Of a stretch of 64,000 nucleotides of DNA, positions 1 through 6,319 are shown piece after piece. Origin of the DNA: an uncultured Treponema sp. (GTDB lineage: Bacteria > Spirochaetota > Spirochaetia > Treponematales > Treponemataceae); assembly GCA_938039145.1 (NCBI GenBank), contig CALHVG010000068.1, positions 1 to 64,000 of the forward strand, read 5' to 3'. Under the pieces are notes generated by a model that was not told where the DNA came from, did no database searches, and saw only the letters and a list, made by a program, of their open reading frames with translations. The translations under genes and the position numbers were made by a program. The number at the start of each line of letters is the position of its first letter. The first letter of the stretch is position 1.

Positions 1-368
1 GGCAGTTGGAAGAAACGCATATAATGGAAAACATCATTTTTAATGAGTTGAAAATCCGCGGGTTTAATGTCGATGTCGGCGTTATTACGCAGTACGACGT
101 GAATGAAAATGGAAACGGATTGCGCAAACAGCTGGAAATCGATTTTGTATGCAACAAAGGTTCAAAGCGATATTATATTCAGTCTGCATACGCGCTTCCG
201 GATCAGGCAAAAATGGAGCAAGAACAGCGCCCGCTTATACGCACGGGTGATTCTTTTAAAAAGATCATTATCGCAAAGGACTCCCCGGCGCCGTATTACA
301 ATGACGCCGGTATTTTGATAATGAACATCTACGACTTTTTGCTGAATGAACAAAGCTTGGAATATTAA
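1..368 (+). CDS. DUF4143-family ATPase, C-terminal fragment cut by the window edge
   Basis: The reading frame is open from the first bases, and the visible ~121 residues are the C-terminal DUF4143 (PD-(D/E)XK-like) part of a AAA ATPase. Visible marks are ILENI-type text (IMENIIFNELKIRGF), then EIDFV and YYIQSAY, the spacing seen in the complete family member at 4684-5892. The apparent TTG near base 6 lies inside the domain, so it is not the true start; the N-terminal P-loop lies outside the window. Family proteins are common accessory ATPases of unclear function. The protein ends NEQSLEY. A short copy of the same 3' end recurs at 2476-2526. Confidence 0.75.
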   Translation, partial: QLEETHIMENIIFNELKIRGFNVDVGVITQYDVNENGNGLRKQLEIDFVCNKGSKRYYIQSAYALPDQAKMEQEQRPLIRTGDSFKKIIIAKDSPAPYYNDAGILIMNIYDFLLNEQSLEY

Positions 369-382
369 CTTAGGTATCCCAA

Positions 383-1210
383 TTACACTTCCACCTTCTT
401 CTTGAAAAGCCAAACTGAAATAAAAAAGCAGCCGATTCCCAGACCGATGGAAAGCATGATCGATACTACAGGAATATGCACCGCTGTACTTGGATGCATC
501 TGCAGCAGCGTATCTTGATACGTTATTCCGTACACGTTGATAGAACAATAATCTCCCAGCGCAGCTCCGATTTGGGTTTCAACTTTTCCGATAAAAGAGA
601 TGATACTCATAAATAATAGGATACTTCCTACCGTCCACAGAGCACGCATACGTCTAATGTTAAAAGACCGTAAAAAGGTTTGAATAGCAAGCATTATATT
701 CCCAATCAAAATAAATCCGGCAATAAACAAAAACAGCAGTACAATATAGCCCGGAATATTTTTCACCAGTATCGTATTGATAAGGCCGAGGTCAAGCTGG
801 AACAAATCTTGGAAGTGAAAACCCATATAATGGATAATCCAAAAAGGCATCACTACGGCAAAAAGTAGCAGTGAAGTAAGGATATAGATACACAGTTCAA
901 AAAGCCCACACAGTATTCTGCCGAGCAGTATCCATTCAGTGCGTACCGGAAGGGTCAGCATCAAATAGCTTTCATCGGTAAACAGCAGAGAGCGTGCATA
1001 CCCGCTGCTGCACCGGACAAAGGATGAAAGCGGAATAACCGCGAGCGCTATTACGGTAAAGCTAAACCACAGATGATAAAAACCGTTTGACACATCGTGT
1101 GTCAACAGCAGCAGGACAAGCTCAACACCGCTCATACATGCCATAATTGCACAGTGCAATATGATATTCGGCAACCGCTGTAAAAAAGTATACTTAAAAA
1201 TCCGCTTCAT
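383..1210 (-). CDS. ABC-2 type transporter permease subunit
   Basis: This 275-aa protein is very hydrophobic, with about six membrane segments and charged loops, including the YLMLTLPVRTEWILLGR stretch typical of ABC-2 permeases linked to GntR regulators. It is the last gene of a minus-strand operon, GntR regulator then ATPase then permease. A 35-bp gap follows the ATPase, and the gene has its own RBS (AGAGGAG) ahead of ATG 1210. It should form the membrane channel for the ATPase at 1246-1941. The substrate is unknown; relatives often handle antimicrobials or lipid-linked compounds, which is inference here. Confidence 0.85.
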   Translation of the reverse strand: MKRIFKYTFLQRLPNIILHCAIMACMSGVELVLLLLTHDVSNGFYHLWFSFTVIALAVIPLSSFVRCSSGYARSLLFTDESYLMLTLPVRTEWILLGRILCGLFELCIYILTSLLLFAVVMPFWIIHYMGFHFQDLFQLDLGLINTILVKNIPGYIVLLFLFIAGFILIGNIMLAIQTFLRSFNIRRMRALWTVGSILLFMSIISFIGKVETQIGAALGDYCSINVYGITYQDTLLQMHPSTAVHIPVVSIMLSIGLGIGCFFISVWLFKKKVEV

Positions 1211-1245
1211 ATAATACTCCTCTTATTTCTATCTAACTGAAAAAT

Positions 1246-1941
1246 TTAGCCGAAAATTTCGAGATACAGCTGATAAATTGATTTTTGATGCGCTTCCCGC
1301 AGCTGCTCCGCATCCCCGTACACCGCAATGGCTCCGTCACGTAAAAAGGCAACATCGGTAAATACATGTTCAACATCTGTTACCAGATGGGTGCTGATAA
1401 TAATAGCACTGTTTTCCGTCCATGTTTTAATAATCGTCTTAATGATTTTTTCGCGGGCGACAGGATCGGTGCCTCCAAGCGGTTCATCAAGCACAAACAG
1501 TTTTGCAGCGCGGGCAAAGGTGAGCGTCAAATTCATCTTTTCAATCATACCCTTTGACATTGTTTTAATGGTTTGTTTTTGCTCAAGCTGCATAAACTCA
1601 AGCAACTCAAGCGCCTTGTTGCGGTCAAAGTCATCAAAAAAATCCTGATAAAATTGAATAGCATCCAATGCCGTCATTTTAGGATAAAGGCAATTTCTGT
1701 CGGGCAAAAATGACACCATACTTTTTGTTGCAAGTCCGACAGGCTGACCGCAAACCCGAATATCACCTGAGCTTGCATGCAGCAAACCTGCAATAATTTT
1801 TAAAAAAGTGGTTTTACCCGAACCGTTAGGCCCCAGTAAGCCAAGTATTGCTCCGTCTTGTATTTCCAACGAAATATCTTTTAGTACGGATTTTGTAAAA
1901 TACGATTTCTGTACGGAATCTGCTTGTAAAATAACGCTCAT
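1246..1941 (-). CDS. ABC transporter ATP-binding protein
   Basis: This 231-aa ATPase has Walker A GPNGSGKTT (about residue 37), signature-like MSKGMIEKMNLTLTFAR (about 130), Walker B LFVLDEP (about 150) and an H-loop STH (about 185). The signature is MSKGM rather than LSGGQ, as in the YtrB-type subgroup that pairs with GntR regulators. Its ATG overlaps the GntR stop codon (ATGA), so translation is probably coupled; an RBS AAAGGAG lies inside the end of the regulator gene. It powers the permease encoded downstream. Confidence 0.92.
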   Translation of the reverse strand: MSVILQADSVQKSYFTKSVLKDISLEIQDGAILGLLGPNGSGKTTFLKIIAGLLHASSGDIRVCGQPVGLATKSMVSFLPDRNCLYPKMTALDAIQFYQDFFDDFDRNKALELLEFMQLEQKQTIKTMSKGMIEKMNLTLTFARAAKLFVLDEPLGGTDPVAREKIIKTIIKTWTENSAIIISTHLVTDVEHVFTDVAFLRDGAIAVYGDAEQLREAHQKSIYQLYLEIFG

Positions 1942-2333
1942 CTTGTAAACTCCTTTGCGGACTCTGCTACCGGCAGCTGTATGTGCGGTGTATTTTTCAC
2001 AAGATCGATAATCTGATCCCGTGAATAGCCCAGCGCTTCTAAGTCATGTATAAATGCTTGGATGATAAGCCTGACTTTCTCAGTGCGCAGCTGATTGATC
2101 AATGCTTGGTTTTCAATGACAAATGAACCGATGCCTCGTTTTGTTTCGATAATACCGAGGGACTCGCAGTCTTTATATGCCCGCGAAATAGTATTCTGGT
2201 TGACTTCCATCGTTACTGCCATGTCTTGAATAGACGGCAGTTTTTCGCCCGGAACCAATATACCGTTTAATATATCGTTTTTTATTTTTTCGATAATTTG
2301 AACATAAATCGGTATGTCCGCATCATATTTCAT
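1938..2333 (-). CDS. GntR-family (YtrA-like) transcriptional regulator
   Basis: This 131-aa protein has the N-terminal GntR winged helix: IPIYVQIIEKIKNDI, then GEKLPSIQDMAVTMEVNQNT and a wing with KRGIGSFV. A short ~50-residue helical tail replaces the usual effector domain, which is the YtrA subgroup. It is first in the operon with the ABC ATPase and permease. Its own promoter carries two copies of a 10-bp palindrome (see 2345-2372), so autorepression with relief by an envelope stress is likely. The start at 2333 has a good RBS (AAAGGAGA). Confidence 0.92.
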   Translation of the reverse strand: MKYDADIPIYVQIIEKIKNDILNGILVPGEKLPSIQDMAVTMEVNQNTISRAYKDCESLGIIETKRGIGSFVIENQALINQLRTEKVRLIIQAFIHDLEALGYSRDQIIDLVKNTPHIQLPVAESAKEFTR

Positions 2334-2344
2334 CCTTGTCTCCT

Positions 2345-2394
2345 TTAGTATACTAGTTTATTAGTATACTAGATGTTTAAGAAATAAATGTCAA
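2345..2394 (-). promoter_or_regulatory. Promoter with double palindromic operator for the GntR/ABC operon
   Basis: On the minus strand, TTGACA (2389-2394) and TAGTAT (2366-2371) are separated by exactly 17 bp. The -10 lies inside TTAGTATACTAG, which occurs twice (2345-2356 and 2361-2372, 16 bp apart) and contains the perfect palindrome TAGTATACTA. The two copies fill the space between the -10 and the RBS. A repressor bound here would block RNA polymerase; the natural candidate is the GntR protein encoded immediately downstream. Confidence 0.8.
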
Positions 2395-2438
2395 GGGTAT
2401 ATTTAAAAATCTAACTCGATGACGAATTTCTATAAGAT

Positions 2439-2465
2439 CTCTAAAAAGCTGGTTAGTTTTTAGAG
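2439..2465. repeat. Hairpin and partial direct repeat in a decayed region
   Basis: CTCTAAAAA (2439-2447) pairs with TTTTTAGAG (2457-2465). The surrounding text, ATCTCTAAAA through GAGGTTCCCA, recurs in degenerate form near 2602-2640 without the intact right arm. It may be a decayed terminator or a small interspersed hairpin. It lies between remnants of two genes. Confidence 0.4.
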
Positions 2466-2475
2466 GTTCCCATAC

Positions 2476-2526
2476 GGCTTTTTGCTGAATGAACAAAGTT
2501 TAAAAAATCTTTTGAAGTTCTATTGA
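2476..2526 (+). pseudogene. Remnant: last codons of a second DUF4143 ATPase gene
   Basis: The frame reads GFLLNEQSLKNLLKFY and a stop. It matches the 3' end of the gene at 1-368 (DFLLNEQSLEY) at protein and DNA level: about 24 nearly identical bases, 335-359 against 2475-2499. No start or upstream domain remains. It is best read as the scar of a deleted or recombined paralogue. Confidence 0.5.
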
Positions 2527-2599
2527 TATTACAATAAATCCGTTGTATATTGATGTTGTAATCAGATTAAAACAACAATCGGTTACAAACTTATACACG

Positions 2600-2761
2600 G
2601 GCATCTCTAAAACTACGGTTAATGCCGGGAGGTTCCCAATCAGCGAAATATGCGCTGAAGGTGAAAGCATTATCAGCTATGCGGATTATGCGGCGGCCTT
2701 GGTGGAAGAAATTGCAAAAGGCGGCGATGCACACAAGCGCATCAGCGTCGTAAGAGCATAA
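2600..2761 (+). pseudogene. Remnant of a YwnB-like NAD(P)H-binding oxidoreductase (C-terminus only)
   Basis: The end of the frame closing at 2761 (GRFPISE, EGESIISYADYAAALVEEI, HKRISVV) matches the C-terminus of NmrA/YwnB-type NAD(P)H-binding SDR proteins. The ~150 N-terminal residues with the nucleotide-binding GxxGxxG are missing, and no RBS precedes the fragment. In Bacillus the YwnB gene neighbours an Rrf2 gene (YwnA); an Rrf2 gene follows here at 2852, which supports loss of one partner of an old pair. Confidence 0.6.
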
Positions 2762-2797
2762 CCCAAAGTAAACGCATCAAATGTTTTTTACTGCGGA

Positions 2798-2832
2798 ACG
2801 GGGCGGCGCTTCTTACCTGCCGCCCCGTTTTC
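2798..2832 (+). terminator. Strong GC-rich intrinsic terminator
   Basis: ACGGGGCGGC (2798-2807) and GCCGCCCCGT (2819-2828) form a perfect 10-bp stem with an 11-nt loop, followed by TTTTC. It lies 36 bp after the stop of the oxidoreductase remnant and just upstream of the Rrf2 gene. Confidence 0.8.
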
Positions 2833-2851
2833 TGCTATAATAGCTGCCAAT

Positions 2852-3277
2852 ATGAAAATAAGCGTTCGATTTACCGCGGCGGTGCACACGCTGCTATGCA
2901 TCCTCTATTTTGAAAAAGACTACCGTGTTACTTCCGACTTTATCGCGGAGAGTACAGGCGTCAATGCGGTTATCATTAGAAAAATTCTCTTGCAGCTCCA
3001 AAAAGCGGGACTGGTAAAAACGGCGGCAGGCGTCGGCGGCTCGCACTTGCTAAAAACACCGGAAGAGATACCCCTGCTTGCGATTTACAATGCGGTCAAC
3101 GAGGGCGAGGACGAGCGAGAACTCTTCAATTTTCATCCGTCTCCGAATTCGCAATGCCCGATCGGAAAAAACATTCACCGCGTACTTGATCCCGCATTGG
3201 ACGCCGCACAAAAAGCTATGGAAGCGGAACTTCAAAAAACAACACTCGCAGATTTGCTTTCGCAGCTAACCCAATAA
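2852..3277 (+). CDS. Rrf2-family transcriptional regulator (YwnA-like)
   Basis: This 141-aa protein starts MKISVRFTAAVHTLL and carries the Rrf2 winged helix (TSDFIAESTGVNAVIIRKIL, then the AGVGGSHLLKTPEEI wing). Only one cysteine (SQCPIGKN) lies in the C-terminal loop, so the three-Cys Fe-S cluster of IscR/NsrR is absent, as in YwnA. A TATAAT box (2836-2841) ends 10 bp before the ATG and no Shine-Dalgarno is visible, suggesting a leaderless or nearly leaderless mRNA. Its former partner gene is probably the remnant upstream. Confidence 0.9.
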   Translation: MKISVRFTAAVHTLLCILYFEKDYRVTSDFIAESTGVNAVIIRKILLQLQKAGLVKTAAGVGGSHLLKTPEEIPLLAIYNAVNEGEDERELFNFHPSPNSQCPIGKNIHRVLDPALDAAQKAMEAELQKTTLADLLSQLTQ

Positions 3278-3300
3278 ACAAGGTACGGAGATTATATCAG

Positions 3301-3376
3301 GGCAACCGCACCGATATATTTAAAGCGGTTGCCTACTATTTGTGCAAAATTTTACATAAAATTTTGCACATTTTTT
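3301..3376 (+). terminator. Tandem hairpins ending in an intrinsic terminator
   Basis: GGCAACCGC (3301-3309) pairs with GCGGTTGCC (3325-3333). A second stem, TGTGCAAAAT (3341-3350) with ATTTTGCACA (3361-3370), is followed directly by TTTTTT (3371-3376). They lie 24 bp and 64 bp after the Rrf2 stop codon. Confidence 0.8.
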
Positions 3377-3385
3377 CAGAAAGGG

Positions 3386-3524
3386 GCAAACGCATCAGAC
3401 AAATAAATTAAATACGCAGAATAAGTGAGGTTGGGCAACCATTTGAGACGCAACGCGGCGAAATTCTGGTTGAACAGCCTCACTTATTCTGCGGGAAGTG
3501 TTAGCGGCACTCTGATGCGTTTGC
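3386..3524. repeat. Nested inverted repeat, 139 bp (MITE-like or attC-like)
   Basis: The outer arms GCAAACGCATCAGA (3386-3399) and TCTGATGCGTTTGC (3511-3524) are perfect 14-bp complements. Inside them CGCAGAATAAGTGAGG (3415-3430) and CCTCACTTATTCTGCG (3478-3493) are perfect 16-bp complements. The 47-nt centre contains GGTTGGGCAACC, itself a small hairpin, and a GTTRRRY-type heptamer (GTTGGGC). It lies immediately upstream of the macrodomain gene RBS. It could be a miniature transposable element or an integron-cassette recombination site; no integrase is in the window. Confidence 0.65.
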
Positions 3525-3536
3525 AATGGAGATTGT

Positions 3537-4328
3537 ATGACACAACAGGAACGGCGTGTTTTTTTAATTGAATATCTTTTAAAAGAAAATCCCGCCTATC
3601 GCGGTGTGCACATTCCCGATGATGAAGATGAACAGAAGTATCTGCTCCGCTCGCTGATGAACGTCCGCCCACCCGAACCCGCCGATGAGGAATTTTTAGC
3701 AGTGCAGGATGAGTATCTGCAGGAGGCAAACCGGCAGCACGGTATTACCGACTTGGCGCAGCTGCAGCCGATCGCCGCGTGCGGGAACGGAAGCATATAT
3801 CTTTGGCAAGGCGACATTACCACGCTAAAGATCGATGCGATTGTAAATGCGGCAAACAGCGGTATGACCGGATGCTGGCAGCCCTGCCATGCGTGCATCG
3901 ACAACTGCATCCATACCTTTGCAGGTATTCAGCTGCGTGCAGTGTGCGCCGACATCATGCAAAAACAGGGACACGAAGAACCTACCGGTACGGCAAAGAT
4001 TACGCCTGCGTTTAACCTGCCGTGCAAGTTCGTACTGCATACCGTCGGCCCCATCGTGCAGGGTCACCTGCAAAAAGAACACGAAGAACAGTTGGCATCG
4101 TGCTATCGTTCCTGCCTCAAACTTGCAGAGGAGCACGAAGTTCAAAGCATTGCCTTTTGCTGCATTTCAACCGGCGTGTTTATGTTCCCGAACGAGCGTG
4201 CGGCACAAATCGCAGCAGACACCGTTCGGCAATATTATGAAGAAACCGGAAGCCGGATCAAAACCGTTTTTAACGTATTCAAAGACGACGATTTGGCGAT
4301 TTACAACAGAATTTTATCAGGAGCATAA
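3537..4328 (+). CDS. Zinc-containing macrodomain protein (protein-ADP-ribose hydrolase family)
   Basis: This 263-aa protein has an N-terminal helical extension of about 80 residues, then a macrodomain: NGSIYLWQGDITTLKIDAIVNAANSGMTG, the Zn-macro segment CWQPCHACIDNCIHTFAG, and the ISTGVFMFPNERAA phosphate loop. The cysteine/histidine-rich segment is typical of the Firmicutes Zn-macro enzymes that remove ADP-ribose from proteins. In those genomes it travels with a SirTM and a lipoate ligase; none is here. RBS GGAG sits 6 bp before the ATG. The codons after the TAA stop stay open in the same frame for another 58 codons (see 4329-4505). Confidence 0.92.
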   Translation: MTQQERRVFLIEYLLKENPAYRGVHIPDDEDEQKYLLRSLMNVRPPEPADEEFLAVQDEYLQEANRQHGITDLAQLQPIAACGNGSIYLWQGDITTLKIDAIVNAANSGMTGCWQPCHACIDNCIHTFAGIQLRAVCADIMQKQGHEEPTGTAKITPAFNLPCKFVLHTVGPIVQGHLQKEHEEQLASCYRSCLKLAEEHEVQSIAFCCISTGVFMFPNERAAQIAADTVRQYYEETGSRIKTVFNVFKDDDLAIYNRILSGA

Positions 4329-4505
4329 ATTATCCGTATCTCGGAAGTTGCTTCTTATTCCGATTGGAACGTATACAATACTATGACACAAAATCGAGTT
4401 GCTTATGCAAAGGCCGCAGCAGACACTTCGGAGGCAGGGGGCACTCCTATCGGGAAAATCCTCTTTGAAGCGCAAATAGAGATGGTCTTTGAGCTTCAAC
4501 CATAA
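4329..4505 (+). pseudogene. Unrecognised remnant frame directly after the macrodomain stop
   Basis: Immediately after the macrodomain TAA, and in the same frame, the sequence stays open to TAA 4503-4505 and reads like real protein (SEVASYSDWNVYN, then MTQNRVAYAKAAADTSE, ending IEMVFELQP). The only ATG is at 4383, giving 40 codons with no RBS. It may be the C-terminus of a lost gene. I do not recognise the family. Confidence 0.3.
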
Positions 4506-4551
4506 ACCGCTCCTTCTTTAATCGCTATGGTTATGAATATAGGGAACGGGG

Positions 4552-4588
4552 CTGTCCAAAAACTTCAGTTTTTGGACAGTTTCCTTTT
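4552..4588 (+). terminator. Intrinsic terminator, member of the GGGCTGTC hairpin family
   Basis: CTGTCCAAAAACT (4552-4564) pairs perfectly with AGTTTTTGGACAG (4567-4579) and is followed by TTTCCTTTT. The GGGGCTGTC edge with an A-rich arm recurs at 7624-7662 and 47989-48021. Confidence 0.75.
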
Positions 4589-4608
4589 ATAATACCGCAT
4601 AAACACAC

Positions 4609-4666
4609 TTTCGATTATAGTCGAAATACTTGTTGATTTTATTAAGAGTTTCGATTATAATCGAAA
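4609..4666 (+). promoter_or_regulatory. Two 18-bp palindromes overlapping the promoter of the DUF4143 ATPase
   Basis: TTTCGATTATAGTCGAAA (4609-4626) and the perfect palindrome TTTCGATTATAATCGAAA (4649-4666) are 40 bp apart, close to four helical turns. TATAAT (4656-4661) lies inside the second palindrome and TTGATT (4633-4638) lies 17 bp upstream, giving a well-spaced sigma-70-type promoter. Paired sites on one DNA face, with the -10 buried in one, indicate cooperative repression of the gene at 4684. Confidence 0.8.
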
Positions 4667-4683
4667 GAGCAAGGAAGCCGTTT

Positions 4684-5892
4684 ATGCAGCATATTATCAG
4701 ACCTAAGTACATAAAACAGATAACTCAATTTGTTGACAAACCGGTTATCAAGGTATTGACCGGTATGAGGCGAGTCGGAAAATCAACTCTTTTAACGATG
4801 ATAAAAGACGAAATCTTAAAAAACATACCTGATAAAAACAAAATATACCTCAATTTCGAATCGGGCGAACTGTTCGATATTACTACGGCAAAGGATTTGC
4901 ATACGTATTTACAGCCGGTAATAAAAAAAACAAAAGGGAAGATATATTTTTTCTTTGACGAAATACAAATGGTTTCTGGATGGGAGCGGGTTATCAACAG
5001 TCTCAGTGTCGATAAAGATTGCGATATTTACATAACGGGGTCGAACTCGACACTCATTTCGGGCGATCTTGCGACCCTGCTTTCGGGACGGTATACGGCG
5101 TTTGAAATTTATCCGTTTACCTTCGACGAATTTATGCAAATTTTTAGAAATAAAAAAATACCCAAAGAAGCATTGTTTGATAAGTTTGTACAGCTCGGCG
5201 GAATGCCTTTTTTACACTATTTTGATTTGGACGAAGTTCCCAGCTTTAAATATTTGAACGATGTGTACAATACCGTATTGGTAAAAGATGTTTTACAGTA
5301 CAACAATATACGGGATGTCGATATTTTTAACCGTATTTTATCGTATGTGCTTGAAAACATAGGGCACACGTTTTCGGCAAACAGCATCAAAAATTATTTC
5401 AAAAACGAAAAACGAGCCGTTTCAATCGATACCGTCTTAAATTATTTGGAGTATTGCAAAAATGCTTTTATTATCAAAAAGGTTTCACGTTACGATATAG
5501 CGGGTAAAAAACTGCTCAAAGTGGATGAAAAATATTATGTAACGGATCACGGTTTCAGGCAGGCGCAGGGATTTTCAAATACAAAAGATATTGAAAGAAC
5601 GCTGGAGAACATCGTATTTATCGAGCTTGCATCGAGAGGATATGAAGTAAAAATCGGAAAACTGAAAGACAGAGAAATCGATTTTATCGCACAAAAAAAC
5701 GATCGGATTTTTTATTATCAGGTTGCCTATATGTTGACCGACGAAAAAACGCGCGAACGGGAATTCGGCGTATATAAATCGATCGAAGATAATTTCCCGA
5801 AATATGTGCTTTCGATGGATCATTTCGACTTTAGCAGAGAGGGTGTTATTCATAAAAATATCATCGATTTTTTATTGGAAACGGTAAGTTGA
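4684..5892 (+). CDS. AAA ATPase with C-terminal DUF4143 domain
   Basis: This protein is 402 aa from ATG 4684, chosen because AAGGA precedes it by 8 bp and the promoter lies just upstream; an in-frame ATG at 4630 falls inside the promoter. The N-terminal AAA domain has Walker A TGMRRVGKST (about residue 26), Walker B KIYFFFDEIQ (about 95) and a YITGSNS sensor. The C-terminal DUF4143 part has IELASRGYEVKIGKL, then REIDFIAQ and YYQVAY, a PD-(D/E)XK-like arrangement. Function in this family is poorly known, and many genomes carry several copies. The operator pair upstream implies tight control. Confidence 0.9.
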   Translation: MQHIIRPKYIKQITQFVDKPVIKVLTGMRRVGKSTLLTMIKDEILKNIPDKNKIYLNFESGELFDITTAKDLHTYLQPVIKKTKGKIYFFFDEIQMVSGWERVINSLSVDKDCDIYITGSNSTLISGDLATLLSGRYTAFEIYPFTFDEFMQIFRNKKIPKEALFDKFVQLGGMPFLHYFDLDEVPSFKYLNDVYNTVLVKDVLQYNNIRDVDIFNRILSYVLENIGHTFSANSIKNYFKNEKRAVSIDTVLNYLEYCKNAFIIKKVSRYDIAGKKLLKVDEKYYVTDHGFRQAQGFSNTKDIERTLENIVFIELASRGYEVKIGKLKDREIDFIAQKNDRIFYYQVAYMLTDEKTREREFGVYKSIEDNFPKYVLSMDHFDFSREGVIHKNIIDFLLETVS

Positions 5893-5975
5893 TTAGCATT
5901 CCGAAACGTCCGACAAATTATTTATATATGGTAAGAATTTTTCTTGCATGATTCTTTGAGTTTTAACGCCCGCTT

Positions 5976-6242
5976 TTATCCTTTTTCAACTACTGTAATT
6001 ATGTGGATTACCCGGCTAATCCAGTTCAAATAGCCTCTTTTATCACTTGGGGTAGAACTAATTGGAAAAACAAGCTTTGTACCATTTTTATAGTAAATTA
6101 ATTTTGGATGACCGGAACCTCCTGCTGTCTCATAATAGAAATTGAGTGCGCAAAGTTCCTTTATCTGTTTTTCACTAAGATAGTGTTTCTGTTGTTTTAA
6201 AATCTCTTTTAATTTCTCTCTTAATTTTTTATATTCACCCAT
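5976..6242 (-). CDS. Small HicA-like protein downstream of viperin
   Basis: This 88-aa protein has a Lys-rich helix (about 1-30) and then GGSGHPKLIYYKNGTKLVFPIS, with TPSDKRGYLNWISRVIH near the end. The GSGH followed by strand pairs resembles the dsRBD fold of HicA mRNA interferases, whose catalytic His lies in a GSH motif. No HicB partner is adjacent. It lies 77 bp downstream of the viperin-like gene on the same strand and may be co-transcribed with it. RBS is weak to moderate (AGGAGGT, 9 bp from ATG). The family assignment is tentative. Confidence 0.5.
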   Translation of the reverse strand: MGEYKKLREKLKEILKQQKHYLSEKQIKELCALNFYYETAGGSGHPKLIYYKNGTKLVFPISSTPSDKRGYLNWISRVIHIITVVEKG

Positions 6243-6319
6243 AGCAATACCTCCTGAAGTTTCATATGTTAAAGGTACTCTGACCGTTAGTTCTCTCAGC
6301 CATAAAATTCGGACATTTT

